In this document: piece after piece, positions 34,496 to 44,652 of the stretch | How the letters are laid out: each line of letters starts with the position of its first letter | Numbering within the stretch: the first letter of the stretch is position 1 | Assembly (NCBI GenBank): GCA_025765595.1 | Contig: JAIVFH010000026.1 | Coordinates: 248,001-312,000 of the forward strand | Direction: 5' to 3' | DNA length: 64,000 bases | From: Obelidium mucronatum | Lineage: Eukaryota; Chytridiomycota; Chytridiomycetes; Chytridiales; Chytriomycetaceae | Position numbers and translations under genes: made by a program | The notes under the pieces: model-generated | What the model was told of the DNA's origin: nothing | What the model saw: the letters and a program-made list of their open reading frames with translations, nothing else | Databases searched by the model: none

Positions 34496-34989
34496 TTAAA
34501 TCAACAGAGCTGCCAGAACAGTCGTGCTCCACCCAGAAATCGCCAGCAATCCCAGAGTAGAGGACTTGCTTCCCGTACAAAGACTCACTAGCTGAGAAAC
34601 GTCCGATGCTGCCGCCTGGCCGGAAGTGCCACAGCTGGTGACAAGTCCTTGGACTATTTTCAGGTTGTTCTGTGGTAAACAGAAGTCACTCCTTTAATCA
34701 CAAAGTCATTTCGACAACAAGCGATCCTCACCGCTTGGCAGACACAGGCGGAAGCAGTCTGTGTATTTGCTGAAACTCCACAGCTTTGGTACATGGCCGC
34801 GACAGACTGGAGCTGCGTCAAACAAGCGGCAGTTGCCCCAGTCACAGTCGTGGGAACAACAGGAATCGAGATGGACGATGAGTTCAAGGCAGGCGCTACG
34901 CTTGTTGTTGATACTGTCGCGGTTACAATGGATTGGCCATGGACTGCCAGGGATAGTGTTGAAATGGCTATTATGCTGAGAGAGATCAT
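34496..34989 (-). CDS. Small secreted GPI-type Cys-containing protein
   Basis: N-terminal signal peptide (MISLSIIAISTLSLAVHG), a Ser/Thr/Val-rich stretch, then a Cys-containing domain (AACLTQLQSVAAMYQSCGV...ASACVCQ) and, after a phase-compatible intron of about 60 bp, NNLKIVQGLVTSCGTSG...LVSLCTG and a hydrophobic end (WSTTVLAALLI) typical of GPI-anchor signals. Six Cys in the mature part; the spacing is not that of CFEM or hydrophobins as far as I can tell. Likely cell-surface or wall associated. Stop at 34496-34498. Confidence 0.7.
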
Positions 34990-35185
34990 TTTGTTGTAAA
35001 TTGACAGTAAATTGAATAAGGATTCAAGTTGTCTTCAATCAAAACATCAAAATAATATCCCTGTTTCCGCAATTTAATTGACACGATTCATCGACATATT
35101 GGGTCGTATATTGTGCAATTTTGGTACTTTTGATGATTGATATAAAGAGAGCACTCAAATTACTGAGCAGCGAGTAATACAACCA

Positions 35186-36680
35186 TCAAATCAAAGCATC
35201 CAAAAACTTAACAAGAAACTCCGGTGCTGGAAGGTTTGCAGCACCAACTCCACGAAGATATGGTCCAGCCATTAAAGGATCCGTCAGAAGTATCACATAC
35301 ATGGTGACTAGGTTCGCACCAACAGTCTGTTAGCTCATATAGAAAAACGGACTCAATCGCTGCAAACTACTCACCTGCCCAGCGCACCCACGGCCAAAGA
35401 CCTTGCACTCCCCACAACTTTCCAAACCCAGTCACTTCTTGAATTCCAAATTCAACCACGCAAAGCAGCCCATGCACGAAAAAGAAGCAGAAGTTATCCC
35501 CAAGCGGCTGTGTTCCCAAGAAAAAGAGCCATACAAAGTATTCATGGGCTATTCCAGAGACAGTAAACGACGCGATACATCCAATAGCAGTAAATACGTG
35601 GTGAATGAATCGCCGTCCGCTTGACGACTTGTGTTTATCTTTCACAGTACCGGGGAGAAATCGGGATTCCAAAAACTTGATGGTTGGTGAAAACACCATG
35701 TGATGCAAATAGCTTTTGACGGGAATATTCCATCGACGCCCCCACTAAAACGAATCGACATTTCAATTTCATGGTAAATTCGCTGCCGAGTAGTACTCAC
35801 AAACTCACGAAGGGACGTTGACCGATGCGGAGCGTTGAAGAGCGGGATAAATGGCGCATCAAAAATTGCGAAAACCAGAGAGGCGATGGGTGTATGCACT
35901 GTTTTCATAATCAGAAACATAAATTGTTGTGCACTTCGAAAAAAAAACTGCACCCAAATCCATGATACAGAGCCCAGCCACACCCGACACAATATAATTC
36001 CTGAGTCCATTGAAATCACTAACGCTTAGAATTCCAACATGTGCAGTAAACGGGTACTTTCTGAAATAGGCTACACAGGTGCAGTAAATGACAAACACAA
36101 CACACTGACGCGCCAACAACTTCATATAATACGCAAGAGTGCGATCTTGAGGGTGTACTTTCGCTATACCAGCCATTTTCCACGCATCATGCCTGTCTTG
36201 AGCTTTTTTCTGCTTTCTAAGTGGCCGGTTGTCTGCTGTAACATAGAACTCAATGTACTCGGCGAAACTCCAATTAGATACGAGAATCGATCTTAAGAAT
36301 CGTTTGGATTTCGAGGTTAAAGTTGGGAATTGAACAATTAAGTGACGGTTTGCTCACCTTGACAGCACTCTCAATTCCAAAATTCGAAGGATCGAAAACA
36401 CGAGCATCTCCAGTTTAATAAAGAGATCGACTTGCGCATGTGGAAAAGGGAAGAGAACAGATGCAATGACATGTGGGATGGCAGTGATCAAGATCTGTTG
36501 TGCCAGGTTCACCGGTTCCTTCTGCCTCATGAGAGCATAGTGCACAATTGGCAGCACTGAAGACACGGATATCTAATCAAAAATAGATTAATGAATTCTT
36601 TCATGGCAATGCGAGATCCCCTTACACCAGCTAACAGCTCGAGCACGAACAACATTTCTGGTTAAATCCAGAAACGACAT
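35186..36680 (-). CDS. MBOAT/wax-synthase-like acyltransferase (copy A)
   Basis: Integral membrane O-acyltransferase, MBOAT_2 type (wax synthase/sterol acyltransferase-like). Evidence: multiple hydrophobic segments, SFAEYIEF and HPQDRTLAYYMKL, then TSLREF joined by splicing to WGRRWNIPVKSYLHHMVFSPTI, and the catalytic His motif VSGIAHEYFVWLFF. The final exon ends with FLVKFLDALI. Same exon plan as copies B-D. ATG at 36680 (MSFLDL) is the best supported, leaving 128 bp to the divergent CBM9/WSC gene; an in-frame upstream extension exists. Acyl acceptor unknown. Confidence 0.8.
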
Positions 36681-36808
36681 TACGAAGGCCTTGGTTCCCT
36701 TGGCAGGGACAGCCACAACAAGAACATTGAAATTAAGTGCTCTCCTCTTTTTGATTGATTGTTGACTTTGAAAAACTGGTTCGGCTCCCTTCACTTTTTC
36801 CAAACAAA

Positions 36809-39013
36809 ATGAGGATTGAACCATCAAAGGAAACGGAGGAGTTGCTCAAGCAGCAGATTGATCGCGAACAAGCATTGCATATTGCGCAAAGCTCTGGATC
36901 GACTACTAGGCGGTCATGCATCAAATGGTCTGTCTTCGTAGGAGTCTGTGTGATGATTGCTGTTGTTGCAAGCCAAACCATCCCAAAGTTGTCTCCACTC
37001 TCCACTGGAACCCAATCTGCCTCGACCGCATCTGCGATTGCTGCCCCAACGTATTCCTGTAAATTCACTACCACGAAGCCTCCTTTGGATGGATCTCTTT
37101 CTGGAGCTTGGTTGAATGCCGAACAAACTTCTTCCTTCATCGACATTACTGGTACTGGGCCCACTCCGCGATACACTACAAATGCCATGATGCTCTGGGA
37201 TAACGAATACCTGTACATTGGAGCCCGTATCCAAGATCCGGATGTCTGGTCAAACATGAAAACGCGAAACTCCCCACTCTACCAGGAAAACAACTTTGAA
37301 TTCTTTATGGATCCGGAAAGCGATGGACTCAATTACTACGAACTCGAAATCAATGCATTGGGAACATCATGGCAATTGAGTTTGGATAAGCCATACAACC
37401 AAGGGGGATATGCCACAAACCCAAACGAAATTAGCGGGTTAATCAGTAATGTTCGCGTCCAGGGAACAGTGAATCGCGCATGGGATGTGGATCAAGGATG
37501 GACTGTTGAAATTGCTATTCCTTGGAGCGGAGTCTCTCGATTCTCCAGCAAACAAGGTGCTCCCAACAACGGAAACTCTATGCGGGTCCAATTCGCCAGA
37601 AGTCAGTGGGGATTCAATGTCGATGGAAACGGTAACTACGCAAAAACGAGCCAGAGTGATACCTGGGTTTGGGCGGGTATGAACGGACAAAGCACCATTC
37701 ATGACCCATCTTCGTGGGGTACTGTTTACTTTGTTGGCGGGCCCACTATCGACCCCCCTTCCATTCCGGCTGGGTTTAATTACGTTGGCTGTTATAACGA
37801 CGACAACAACAATCGTTTGGTCGCCAACCGTCTCTACACTTGGTATGAAATGACTGTTGAGGAATGTGGGCGTTTGGCCGTTGCAGCTGGATATACTATT
37901 TTTGGTCTGCAGTACAGATACGAGTGTTGGGGCGCCAACGTCCTGTCATATGCTCCAACGTCCGGGGATCGTTGTAACATGGTTTGTCAAGGAAACCCTC
38001 TCCAAATGTGTGGTGGAGCTGGCGGTCTGTCAATCTATTCGAACCAAAACCCAGTTCCAGTAGCCCAATCAGCCAAGCCGTCTTTGCCACCAGGATACAA
38101 ATACGTGGGATGTTATCAAGACGATAACAATAATCGTCTTGTGGTGAATCGTTTGACTACGTGGCTGGAAATGACTGTGGAACAGTGTGGGCAGGCGGCC
38201 GTCGCTGCTGGATACTCCATCTTTGGGCTTCAATACGAATATGAATGCTGGGGAGCAAACATGCTGTCATATGCGCCAAGCAACAGCGATCAATGCAACA
38301 TGCCTTGTCTCGGTAACCGTGGCCAAACTTGTGGTGGCAGTGGTGCGTTGTCGATTTACTCCAATTTGAACGAACTTCCTGTCAAGCAAGCAGAAGCACC
38401 TTCATTGCCATCCGGTTTCAAGTACGCCGATTGTTATCAAGATGACAACAATAACCGTCTTCTCTCCAACCGCCTCTACTCTCAATCTGGAATGACTGTC
38501 GGCATTTGTGGACAGCTCGCCGTTGCTGCTGGATACAGCGTCTTTGGTGTGGAATACGGGTCTGAATGTTGGGCTTCCAACTCTTTGTCTTATGCGCCCA
38601 CCTCCAGTAACCAATGTAACATGCGTTGCCAAGGAAACTACAATGAAATCTGTGGTGGCAGTGGAGCAGCTTTAGTATACTCAACTCAAATTCCAGTTCC
38701 TTTCAACACGCCACAAGTTCCGTCTGCTCCTAACGGATACCGTTACGTTGACTGTTACCAAGACAACAACGGAAACCGACTTCTTCAACACAGACTTACT
38801 CCAAAGTGGCGCATGTCGCTTGAATTGTGTGCGAGTTTGGCAGATCTTGGTGGATACACAGTCTTTGGAGTGGAGTATTCGTCAGAGTGTTGGGCAGACT
38901 ATGGGTTCAGTTATAGCCCGTCAGTGAGTGGAAGATGCAACATGCCGTGTGATGGCAAAAACGACCAAGTTTGTGGTGGAAGCGGCGCGTTGTCTGTTTT
39001 TGCAAAGAACTGA
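36809..39013 (+). CDS. Type II membrane protein: CBM9-like domain plus four WSC domains
   Basis: Single exon, 734 residues from the ATG at 36809. A short cytoplasmic N-terminus precedes one membrane segment (KWSVFVGVCVMIAVVASQ). The ectodomain has a CBM9-like sugar-binding fold (PPLDGSLSGAW, NEYLYIGARIQDPDVW, FFMDPESDGLNYYELEINALG, WTVEIAIPWSG, VQFARSQWG, DPSSWGTV), then four WSC domains of about 95 residues. Each WSC has Y(V/A)(G/D)CY.D(N/D)N.NRL, ..C...A..(A/L)GY..FG(L/V)(Q/E)Y..ECW, CNM.C.GN/D...CGG.G. Such proteins would bind cell-wall or environmental glycans. Paralogues at 39051 (no WSC) and 57038 (one WSC). Confidence 0.9.
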   Translation: MRIEPSKETEELLKQQIDREQALHIAQSSGSTTRRSCIKWSVFVGVCVMIAVVASQTIPKLSPLSTGTQSASTASAIAAPTYSCKFTTTKPPLDGSLSGAWLNAEQTSSFIDITGTGPTPRYTTNAMMLWDNEYLYIGARIQDPDVWSNMKTRNSPLYQENNFEFFMDPESDGLNYYELEINALGTSWQLSLDKPYNQGGYATNPNEISGLISNVRVQGTVNRAWDVDQGWTVEIAIPWSGVSRFSSKQGAPNNGNSMRVQFARSQWGFNVDGNGNYAKTSQSDTWVWAGMNGQSTIHDPSSWGTVYFVGGPTIDPPSIPAGFNYVGCYNDDNNNRLVANRLYTWYEMTVEECGRLAVAAGYTIFGLQYRYECWGANVLSYAPTSGDRCNMVCQGNPLQMCGGAGGLSIYSNQNPVPVAQSAKPSLPPGYKYVGCYQDDNNNRLVVNRLTTWLEMTVEQCGQAAVAAGYSIFGLQYEYECWGANMLSYAPSNSDQCNMPCLGNRGQTCGGSGALSIYSNLNELPVKQAEAPSLPSGFKYADCYQDDNNNRLLSNRLYSQSGMTVGICGQLAVAAGYSVFGVEYGSECWASNSLSYAPTSSNQCNMRCQGNYNEICGGSGAALVYSTQIPVPFNTPQVPSAPNGYRYVDCYQDNNGNRLLQHRLTPKWRMSLELCASLADLGGYTVFGVEYSSECWADYGFSYSPSVSGRCNMPCDGKNDQVCGGSGALSVFAKN

Positions 39014-39050
39014 TGAATTAAAAACCATTTCTTGTTGATTTCTTCCAATT

Positions 39051-40115
39051 ATGGACATTGATACCAAACCGTCCAAGATATTGGAAGAAGAGCCCCCTCC
39101 AACTGCGCTCCAGACTTTAAAGCAATCGCTTATCAAATTGTCTGTGTTTGTTGGAGTCTGTGTGGCGGTTGCTGTAGTTGCGAGCCAGACCATTCCAAAG
39201 TTGTCTCTCACGACCGAAACTCAATCCGCCTCGAAAGCCTCTGCGATTTCGTCGCCAATTTATTCCTGTCAATTCACTTCTACGAAGCCTCCTTTGGATG
39301 GAACTCTCAATGGACCTTGGGTGAACGCTACCCAAACAGCCTCCTTCATTGACATAACCGGCGATGGACCCACTCCTCGATACAATACAACTGCAATGAT
39401 GCTCTGGGATAATGAATACCTGTATATTGGAGCCCGTATCCAAGACCCGGATGTCTGGTCAAACATGCAAGGCAGAAACACCCCGCTCTACCAAGAAAAC
39501 AACTTTGAATTCTTTATGGATCCGGAAAGCGATGGACTCAATTACTACGAACTCGAAATCAATTCGTTGGGAACAACATGGCAATTGAGTTTGGATAAGC
39601 CATATAGTCAAGGAGGAGTTGCAACGAATCCAAGTGAAATAAATGGATTAATTAGCAAAGTTGGAATCCAAGGAACGCTAAACAAATCCGGAGACGTGGA
39701 TCAAGGATGGATTGTTGAAATTGCTGTTCCTTGGAGCGGCATCTCCCAATTCTCTGGTAAACAAGGCCCTCCAAATCATGGAAACTCTATGAGAGTTCAA
39801 TTCGCGAGAAGTCAGTGGGGATTCAATGTCGATGGAAAGGGTACCTATTCGAAAACGGGAAACAGTAGTTCTTGGGTTTGGGCAGGAATGAATGGGCAAA
39901 ATACCGTCCACGATCCGTCCTTGTGGGGAACTGTTGTTTTTGAACGCAATTCCGCAGGGACTGCTATTCCGTCCACGTCAGTAACTGTAACTGGTGGAGC
40001 TGGGAATGTCACAACCAATGTGGCAACTGTGTTGCCAGTAACCAGCGCCAAGTCAACGACACCTCGTACTATGATATTTAATCCCATATTACAACTGATC
40101 TTGTGTGCGATTTAA
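39051..40115 (+). CDS. CBM9-like membrane protein without WSC domains
   Basis: Paralogue of the preceding gene, starting 37 bp after its stop. N-terminal anchor (LIKLSVFVGVCVAVAVVASQ) and CBM9-like domain (NEYLYIGARIQDPDVW, FFMDPESDGLNYYELEIN, WIVEIAVPWSGI) are retained; many codons are identical, so the duplication is fairly recent. Instead of WSC repeats, it ends in a Thr/Val-rich stretch and a hydrophobic tail (IFNPILQLILCAI) that could be a second anchor. The very short spacer leaves almost no room for an independent promoter. Confidence 0.85.
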   Translation: MDIDTKPSKILEEEPPPTALQTLKQSLIKLSVFVGVCVAVAVVASQTIPKLSLTTETQSASKASAISSPIYSCQFTSTKPPLDGTLNGPWVNATQTASFIDITGDGPTPRYNTTAMMLWDNEYLYIGARIQDPDVWSNMQGRNTPLYQENNFEFFMDPESDGLNYYELEINSLGTTWQLSLDKPYSQGGVATNPSEINGLISKVGIQGTLNKSGDVDQGWIVEIAVPWSGISQFSGKQGPPNHGNSMRVQFARSQWGFNVDGKGTYSKTGNSSSWVWAGMNGQNTVHDPSLWGTVVFERNSAGTAIPSTSVTVTGGAGNVTTNVATVLPVTSAKSTTPRTMIFNPILQLILCAI

Positions 40116-40148
40116 TTTATTTTGTAAATACACGCCTCATATCCTCGT

Positions 40149-41173
40149 TTATTCATGTGTGCCACTTAATAAGTATTCTTCAGCCTCAATGTAGCTTTGC
40201 AAGCCCCCAATATCCAATCTTCCAGTAACTCCAACAGCGTACACAGGATAATTTGCAACCAACCAAGCAATTAGCTTTCCCGCAGCGTCTCTGGCCTCCA
40301 AACCTTCCCCACGTGCGACACTATCCTTCACAAACTGATGAACCAGCGGTAAAGCCGGGGAAGAAAGGTAATAAAAGCAAGGACAAGCAAGACGCGATGA
40401 AGTCTCACTTGGGTGTGGCTTTTCAATCAATGACAGAACGCGGTTTGCATTTCCCACGCTGTCAGTAGCATCTGTGGCCAAAATCCCGGTCTTCAATGTA
40501 TCCATATCATTTGCTACCAAGTAGCTTGCGACGAAACAAGGCGGACGCGCCGTGGCCGAGTTCAACGCTGCTTTTGTAAGGAATTCCTTCAAACTAAAGT
40601 CCTTCAGAAAGAGCGTGTCGCCAGCCACAACGAGAACTGCGGAATATTTCTCTGTATTTTTCAGAGAGAAATGGGAAATCGCGAGACTGAGGTCAGTGGT
40701 TGCTCCTTACAATTATATTTGACGTTGTTGAATTTTGTATGTCAAGAGATTGATTCCTTTTCTCACCTAAGCGAGATTCATTTGTAAGAGTTCCGTCGTT
40801 GAAGATTCTGTCTTGTGGGAATACGGAGTCTTTAGCCCAAGAAAGGAACTGCGAGTGGTTGCTGGCATTGCAGATTATGAAAGCCTCCGTTGGGATACTG
40901 TCTTCGATCCTAAGGGTTTCCGAATGAGCCATGCTAGTTGCATTACCTTCCAGACACTCACTCCTTGAGTAGTTCTAGCCAGTGGCCAATTAATGGTTTC
41001 CCCGCCAGCGGCAGCAGTGCCTTTGAGACTCCTTTCTGTGCTTCGAAGCGACCTGAAGAGTCTGCTAGAATGTCTTTCTGAAGCCTTGTGCCGTATCCTG
41101 CCGCCAGAATCTAACTGCAATGAGTCGGATGTTGATATGATGATTTGTTTACCAGAACAGCGATTTTGGACAT
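40149..41173 (-). CDS. Sugar-phosphate nucleotidyltransferase-like protein
   Basis: NTP-transferase family (PF00483-like), which makes NDP-sugars from NTP and sugar-1-phosphate. Splicing of a short first exon (MSKIAVL, 41153-41173) restores the signature ILAAGYGTRL, followed by K.VSKALLPLAGKPLIGHWLELL, VLVVAGDTLFLKDFSL (metal-binding Asp), VLSLIEKPHPSE and CPCFYYLS. The C-terminus is short (YPVYAVGVTGRLDIGGLQSYIEAEEYLL), consistent with a stand-alone domain. Introns near 41115-41152 and in the 40690-40985 region. Substrate not assignable. Confidence 0.8.
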
Positions 41174-41317
41174 GGAATGACAATGGAATAATAAATATTC
41201 AAACAATACACGAATAGCAACGAATAGCTATGTTGGACACAAAATGCATCTTGATCGTGCGTTGATGCGGAAGATGCAGAATTGGTTTGGCGATGGAACT
41301 TAAAAGGATTCGGAGAA

Positions 41318-42758
41318 ATGGCCTTGGCGATAGTCCATCCCTTAGTCGCCCTCGTACGTTTAGCCGATGCATGTTATGCCATTTCCTTTCTAAAATTGAA
41401 AACAGGCAATCCCTCTCGTTCTTTCTCCTTCAATCCACTTCCACTTGCTCCGAAATCAGAATCAATCCAATGCCGTAGTAGCGGTTTTAGGAGCAGTCCT
41501 CCTTGGCCTCACACCGATATTGTTTCCGTGTAATTACTTAGAGATTGATTACAGCGTGAAGGGTGCATCCTTCTTTTTCGTAGTGAGGATCCTTGAGATG
41601 GCGACTTTTCCAAGGTCAAACCACATTACAATCTATCTAAAGTAAATGCTTTAACGAATGCGATATTAGATCCATGAATTCAAAGTGGAAGCTTGCGGAT
41701 TATGGAGAGTTCCTTGCCACTTCGAGCAATAAGCCAGTCCGGGCAATGGAGGAAAGGAAGGGCAAGCAAGCATCCAAAGACTATGGAGTCGCACGAAAAG
41801 AAAGAAAATGGATCCCTCGAATCGTGCACGCTAAAGATCGAAACTTGAAATGGTTTGTGTCGATGGGGCTGAGTCTCGTTGGGCACTGGTTATGCTACAC
41901 GTTTACATTGGCGTATTTCCAAACGTATGGGTGCAGTTCGGAGTCGTGGCTACTGAACATATTTGATATCCGGGAATTAATGGATCATGTCATGTTTGCA
42001 ATTATGTTTTACTGTGATTTTCAGATAGGTATGTTTTCTTTCCCAACTCCCCATAATATGGTACTTATGGTTGGTTTTCCAGCATATGTTTTCGGTACTT
42101 TAGGGCTAGTACTGTTTCTCGGCGCGCCATATACCCCACTCTTTGATAAACCATATTTGGCGACGTCATTGCGTGACTTTGTAAGCCCACTTAAATTGCT
42201 ATTTCTTTTATTTGAGAGTCTGAGACGAAGGCATTTATACAGTGGTCGCATCGATGGAACTACCCTATCAAATTGACATTCCATCGAATCGTGTTTACTC
42301 CAATTCTTCATGTGATGGATCCATTCAACACGAGTTCAAAAACCAAGTCCTCGAAACGCCATTCAGAGCTCCAACTCGCGATAGCAACCTTCGCGTCTTT
42401 TTTGTTTTCTGCCTTGTTTCATGAGTATACTGCAGTGTTATTGTTTTCAGGCGAGCCTTTGGCAGTCAATTCTGTATTTTTTATTATGCATGGGATCTTA
42501 TGCATCTTGCAAGTTTCGATCCAGCGTATTTCTGGCTATGGTATTAGTTGGGGAGTCGGTCCTGGATGGTCGGTTCTCGGTTGGATTGGTGAGTTGGTAT
42601 TTTCCTGTCGGTGTTTCGCTTACTATTCGCCATCAGCGACTATGATTACATTGCTAGTAACTTGCCCTTTATTCCTTGGTCAATACGCGAGAAGTGCCGT
42701 CATGGTGCAGTGCCCAGTATCACCACAAGTTCTTGCGTTCTTCAAGACAATTGTTTGA
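41318..42758 (+). CDS. MBOAT/wax-synthase-like acyltransferase (copy B)
   Basis: Same exon structure as copies A, C and D. MALAIVHPLVAL is exon 1, followed by hydrophobic segments (LGAVLLGLTPILFP, FFFVVRILEMATFPR), the soluble part KWKLADYGEFLATSSNKPVRAMEERKG split by short introns, RIVHAKDRNLKWF, APYTPLFDKPYLATSLRDF|WSHRWNYPIKLTFHRIV, and the catalytic ASFLFSALFHEY. Ends VLAFFKTIV at 42758. Very similar to copy C in places, indicating recent duplication or conversion. Acyl donor and acceptor unknown. Confidence 0.85.
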
Positions 42759-42879
42759 AGGAGACTCACTTGAGTCTGTGCGTGTTTGTTAAGGCCGTCG
42801 ATTAAAAAAATAAAAATATGGTAGAATATGCTTCCGCCTTTACAATAACTGCCATTCTGCCCATTCAAATTAGTTTATC

Positions 42880-43115
42880 CATCCCTTAGCTGCTCTGGTA
42901 CGGATATGCCATGCTCTTTATTCAATTTCGTTAACTAGTTAAGTTGCAAACCTGTCTCTGCGGATTATGGAGCAAGCATCCAAAGACTACAGAGTTGAAC
43001 GAAAAGGAAGTAAAAGAATCCTTAGGATCGTACATGCTAAAGATTGAGACATGAAATGGTTTGTGCCGTTGGGGAAACATGAAATGGTTTGTGTCGATGG
43101 GGCTGAGCCTAACTG
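42880..43115 (+). pseudogene. Decayed MBOAT fragment between copies B and C
   Basis: Contains a degenerate copy of the end of MBOAT exon 1 and its intron (gctgctctggtacggatatgcc...), fused by deletion to a piece of the third exon (GCGGATTATGG, GCAAGCATCCAAAGACTA, CGAAAAGGAAG, ATCGTACATGCTAAAGAT) with stops and frameshifts. A short segment (GAAATGGTTTGTG) is repeated within about 30 bp. It lies just upstream of the ATG of copy C, so that gene's promoter is built from MBOAT coding remnants. Confidence 0.75.
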
Positions 43116-43135
43116 AACTCAAAAAGATTGGAGAA

Positions 43136-44591
43136 ATGGCCTTGGCGACTGTCCACCCATTGGCTGCTCTGGTACGGATAGCCCATGCCCGTTATTCAGA
43201 GTTTTTAACTAGCCGAGTTGCAACTTTTTGTAGGCAATCCCGCTTGCTCTTTGTCCTTTTATCCACTTCAACCTGCTCAGAAATCAGACCTTTTCCAATA
43301 TCTTCGTAGCTAGTGTTGGAGCCGTCCTCCTTGGCATAACACCGATACTGTTTCCGTGTCCTTATTCAGAGGTTAGCGACAGTATTAAGGGTGTATCCTT
43401 CTTTTTCGTTGTAAGGATCTTGGAGGTTGCCACTTTTCCAAGGTACTCAATCTCTTTGGCGTGTATGATATTAACAATCGGATATAAGATCCATGAATTA
43501 TAAATGGTCTTTCGTTGATTATGGAGAGTTCCTTGCCACTTCGAGCAATAAGCCTGTCCGGGCAATGGAGGAAAGGAAGGGCAAGCAAGCATCCAAAGAC
43601 TATGGAGTCGCACGAAAAGAAAGAAAATGGATCCCTCGAATCGTACATGCTAAAGATCGAAACTTGAAATGGTTTGTGTCGATGGGGATGAGTCTGGTAG
43701 TGCATTGGCTGTGCTACACATTCGCCTTGGCGTATTGCCAAAAGTACAACTACCGCACTGAGACTTGGATTCTGCCAATCTTTGATTTCCGACAAGTGAT
43801 GGATCATGTCGTGTTCGCGGTTCTATTTTATTGTGACATCCAGATGTGTACGTTTACTTCCTTCTCTTTTTGACTGATGTCGTTCTCATTGTGGTTTATT
43901 TCAAGCGTATGTTTTTGGTACCTTGGGGTTGGTTTTGTTTCTCGGTGCACCATATACTCCTATTTTTGACAAGCCATATTTTGCGACGTCATTACGCGAC
44001 TTTGTAAGGCATTCTTGATTTCTCATTGACCTTCATGAAACTGAAACGATTTCTCCAGTGGTCGCATCGATGGAGCTACCCCATCAAATTGACATTCCAT
44101 CGAATTGTTTTCACTCCTCTGCTCAACATCATGGATCAATACAATTCAAGTTCAAAGACTAAAGATCAACGATTCTCGAAACGCCATTCCGAACTTCAAC
44201 TCGCGATTGCCACATTGGCTTCGTTTTTGTTTTCCTCCTTGTTCCACGAGTATATCATGGTGTTACTGATGCCGCGCGAACCTTTGGGACTCAATACGCT
44301 GTTTTTTATGTTGCATGGTGTTTTGTGTGTCTTTCAAGTGTCGATGCAGCGTATTACTGGCTATGGAATTAATTGGGGTGCTGGTCCTGGATGGTCAGTT
44401 CTCGGTTGGATTGGTGAGTCCTTTGGTTTTTTTGGTCAGTTGCTTACGTATCTTTTTTTATGGAATCAGCGACTATGATTACATTGCTAATAACTTGCCC
44501 TTTGTTCGTTGGTCAATATGCCAGAAGTGGTGTTATGATGCAGTTCCCAGTGTCGCCGATAGTGCTTGATTTCTTTAAGACAATTGTTTGA
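43136..44591 (+). CDS. MBOAT/wax-synthase-like acyltransferase (copy C)
   Basis: Closest relative of copy B. MALATVHPLAAL, hydrophobic segments ending RILEVATFPR, then KWSFVDYGEFLATSSNKP...RIVHAKDRNLKWFVSM nearly identical to copy B, APYTPIFDKPYFATSLRDF|WSHRWSYPIKLTFHRIV, catalytic FSSLFHEYIMVLL, ending LDFFKTIV at 44591. All introns needed are short and at the same positions as in copy B. Predicted ER or lipid-droplet membrane enzyme of neutral lipid or wax ester synthesis; substrate unknown. Confidence 0.85.
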
Positions 44592-44652
44592 ACAGAAAAG
44601 GAGAACACAATAACTCTATTCGTGTCATAAAATAAAAATTATATATTATATA

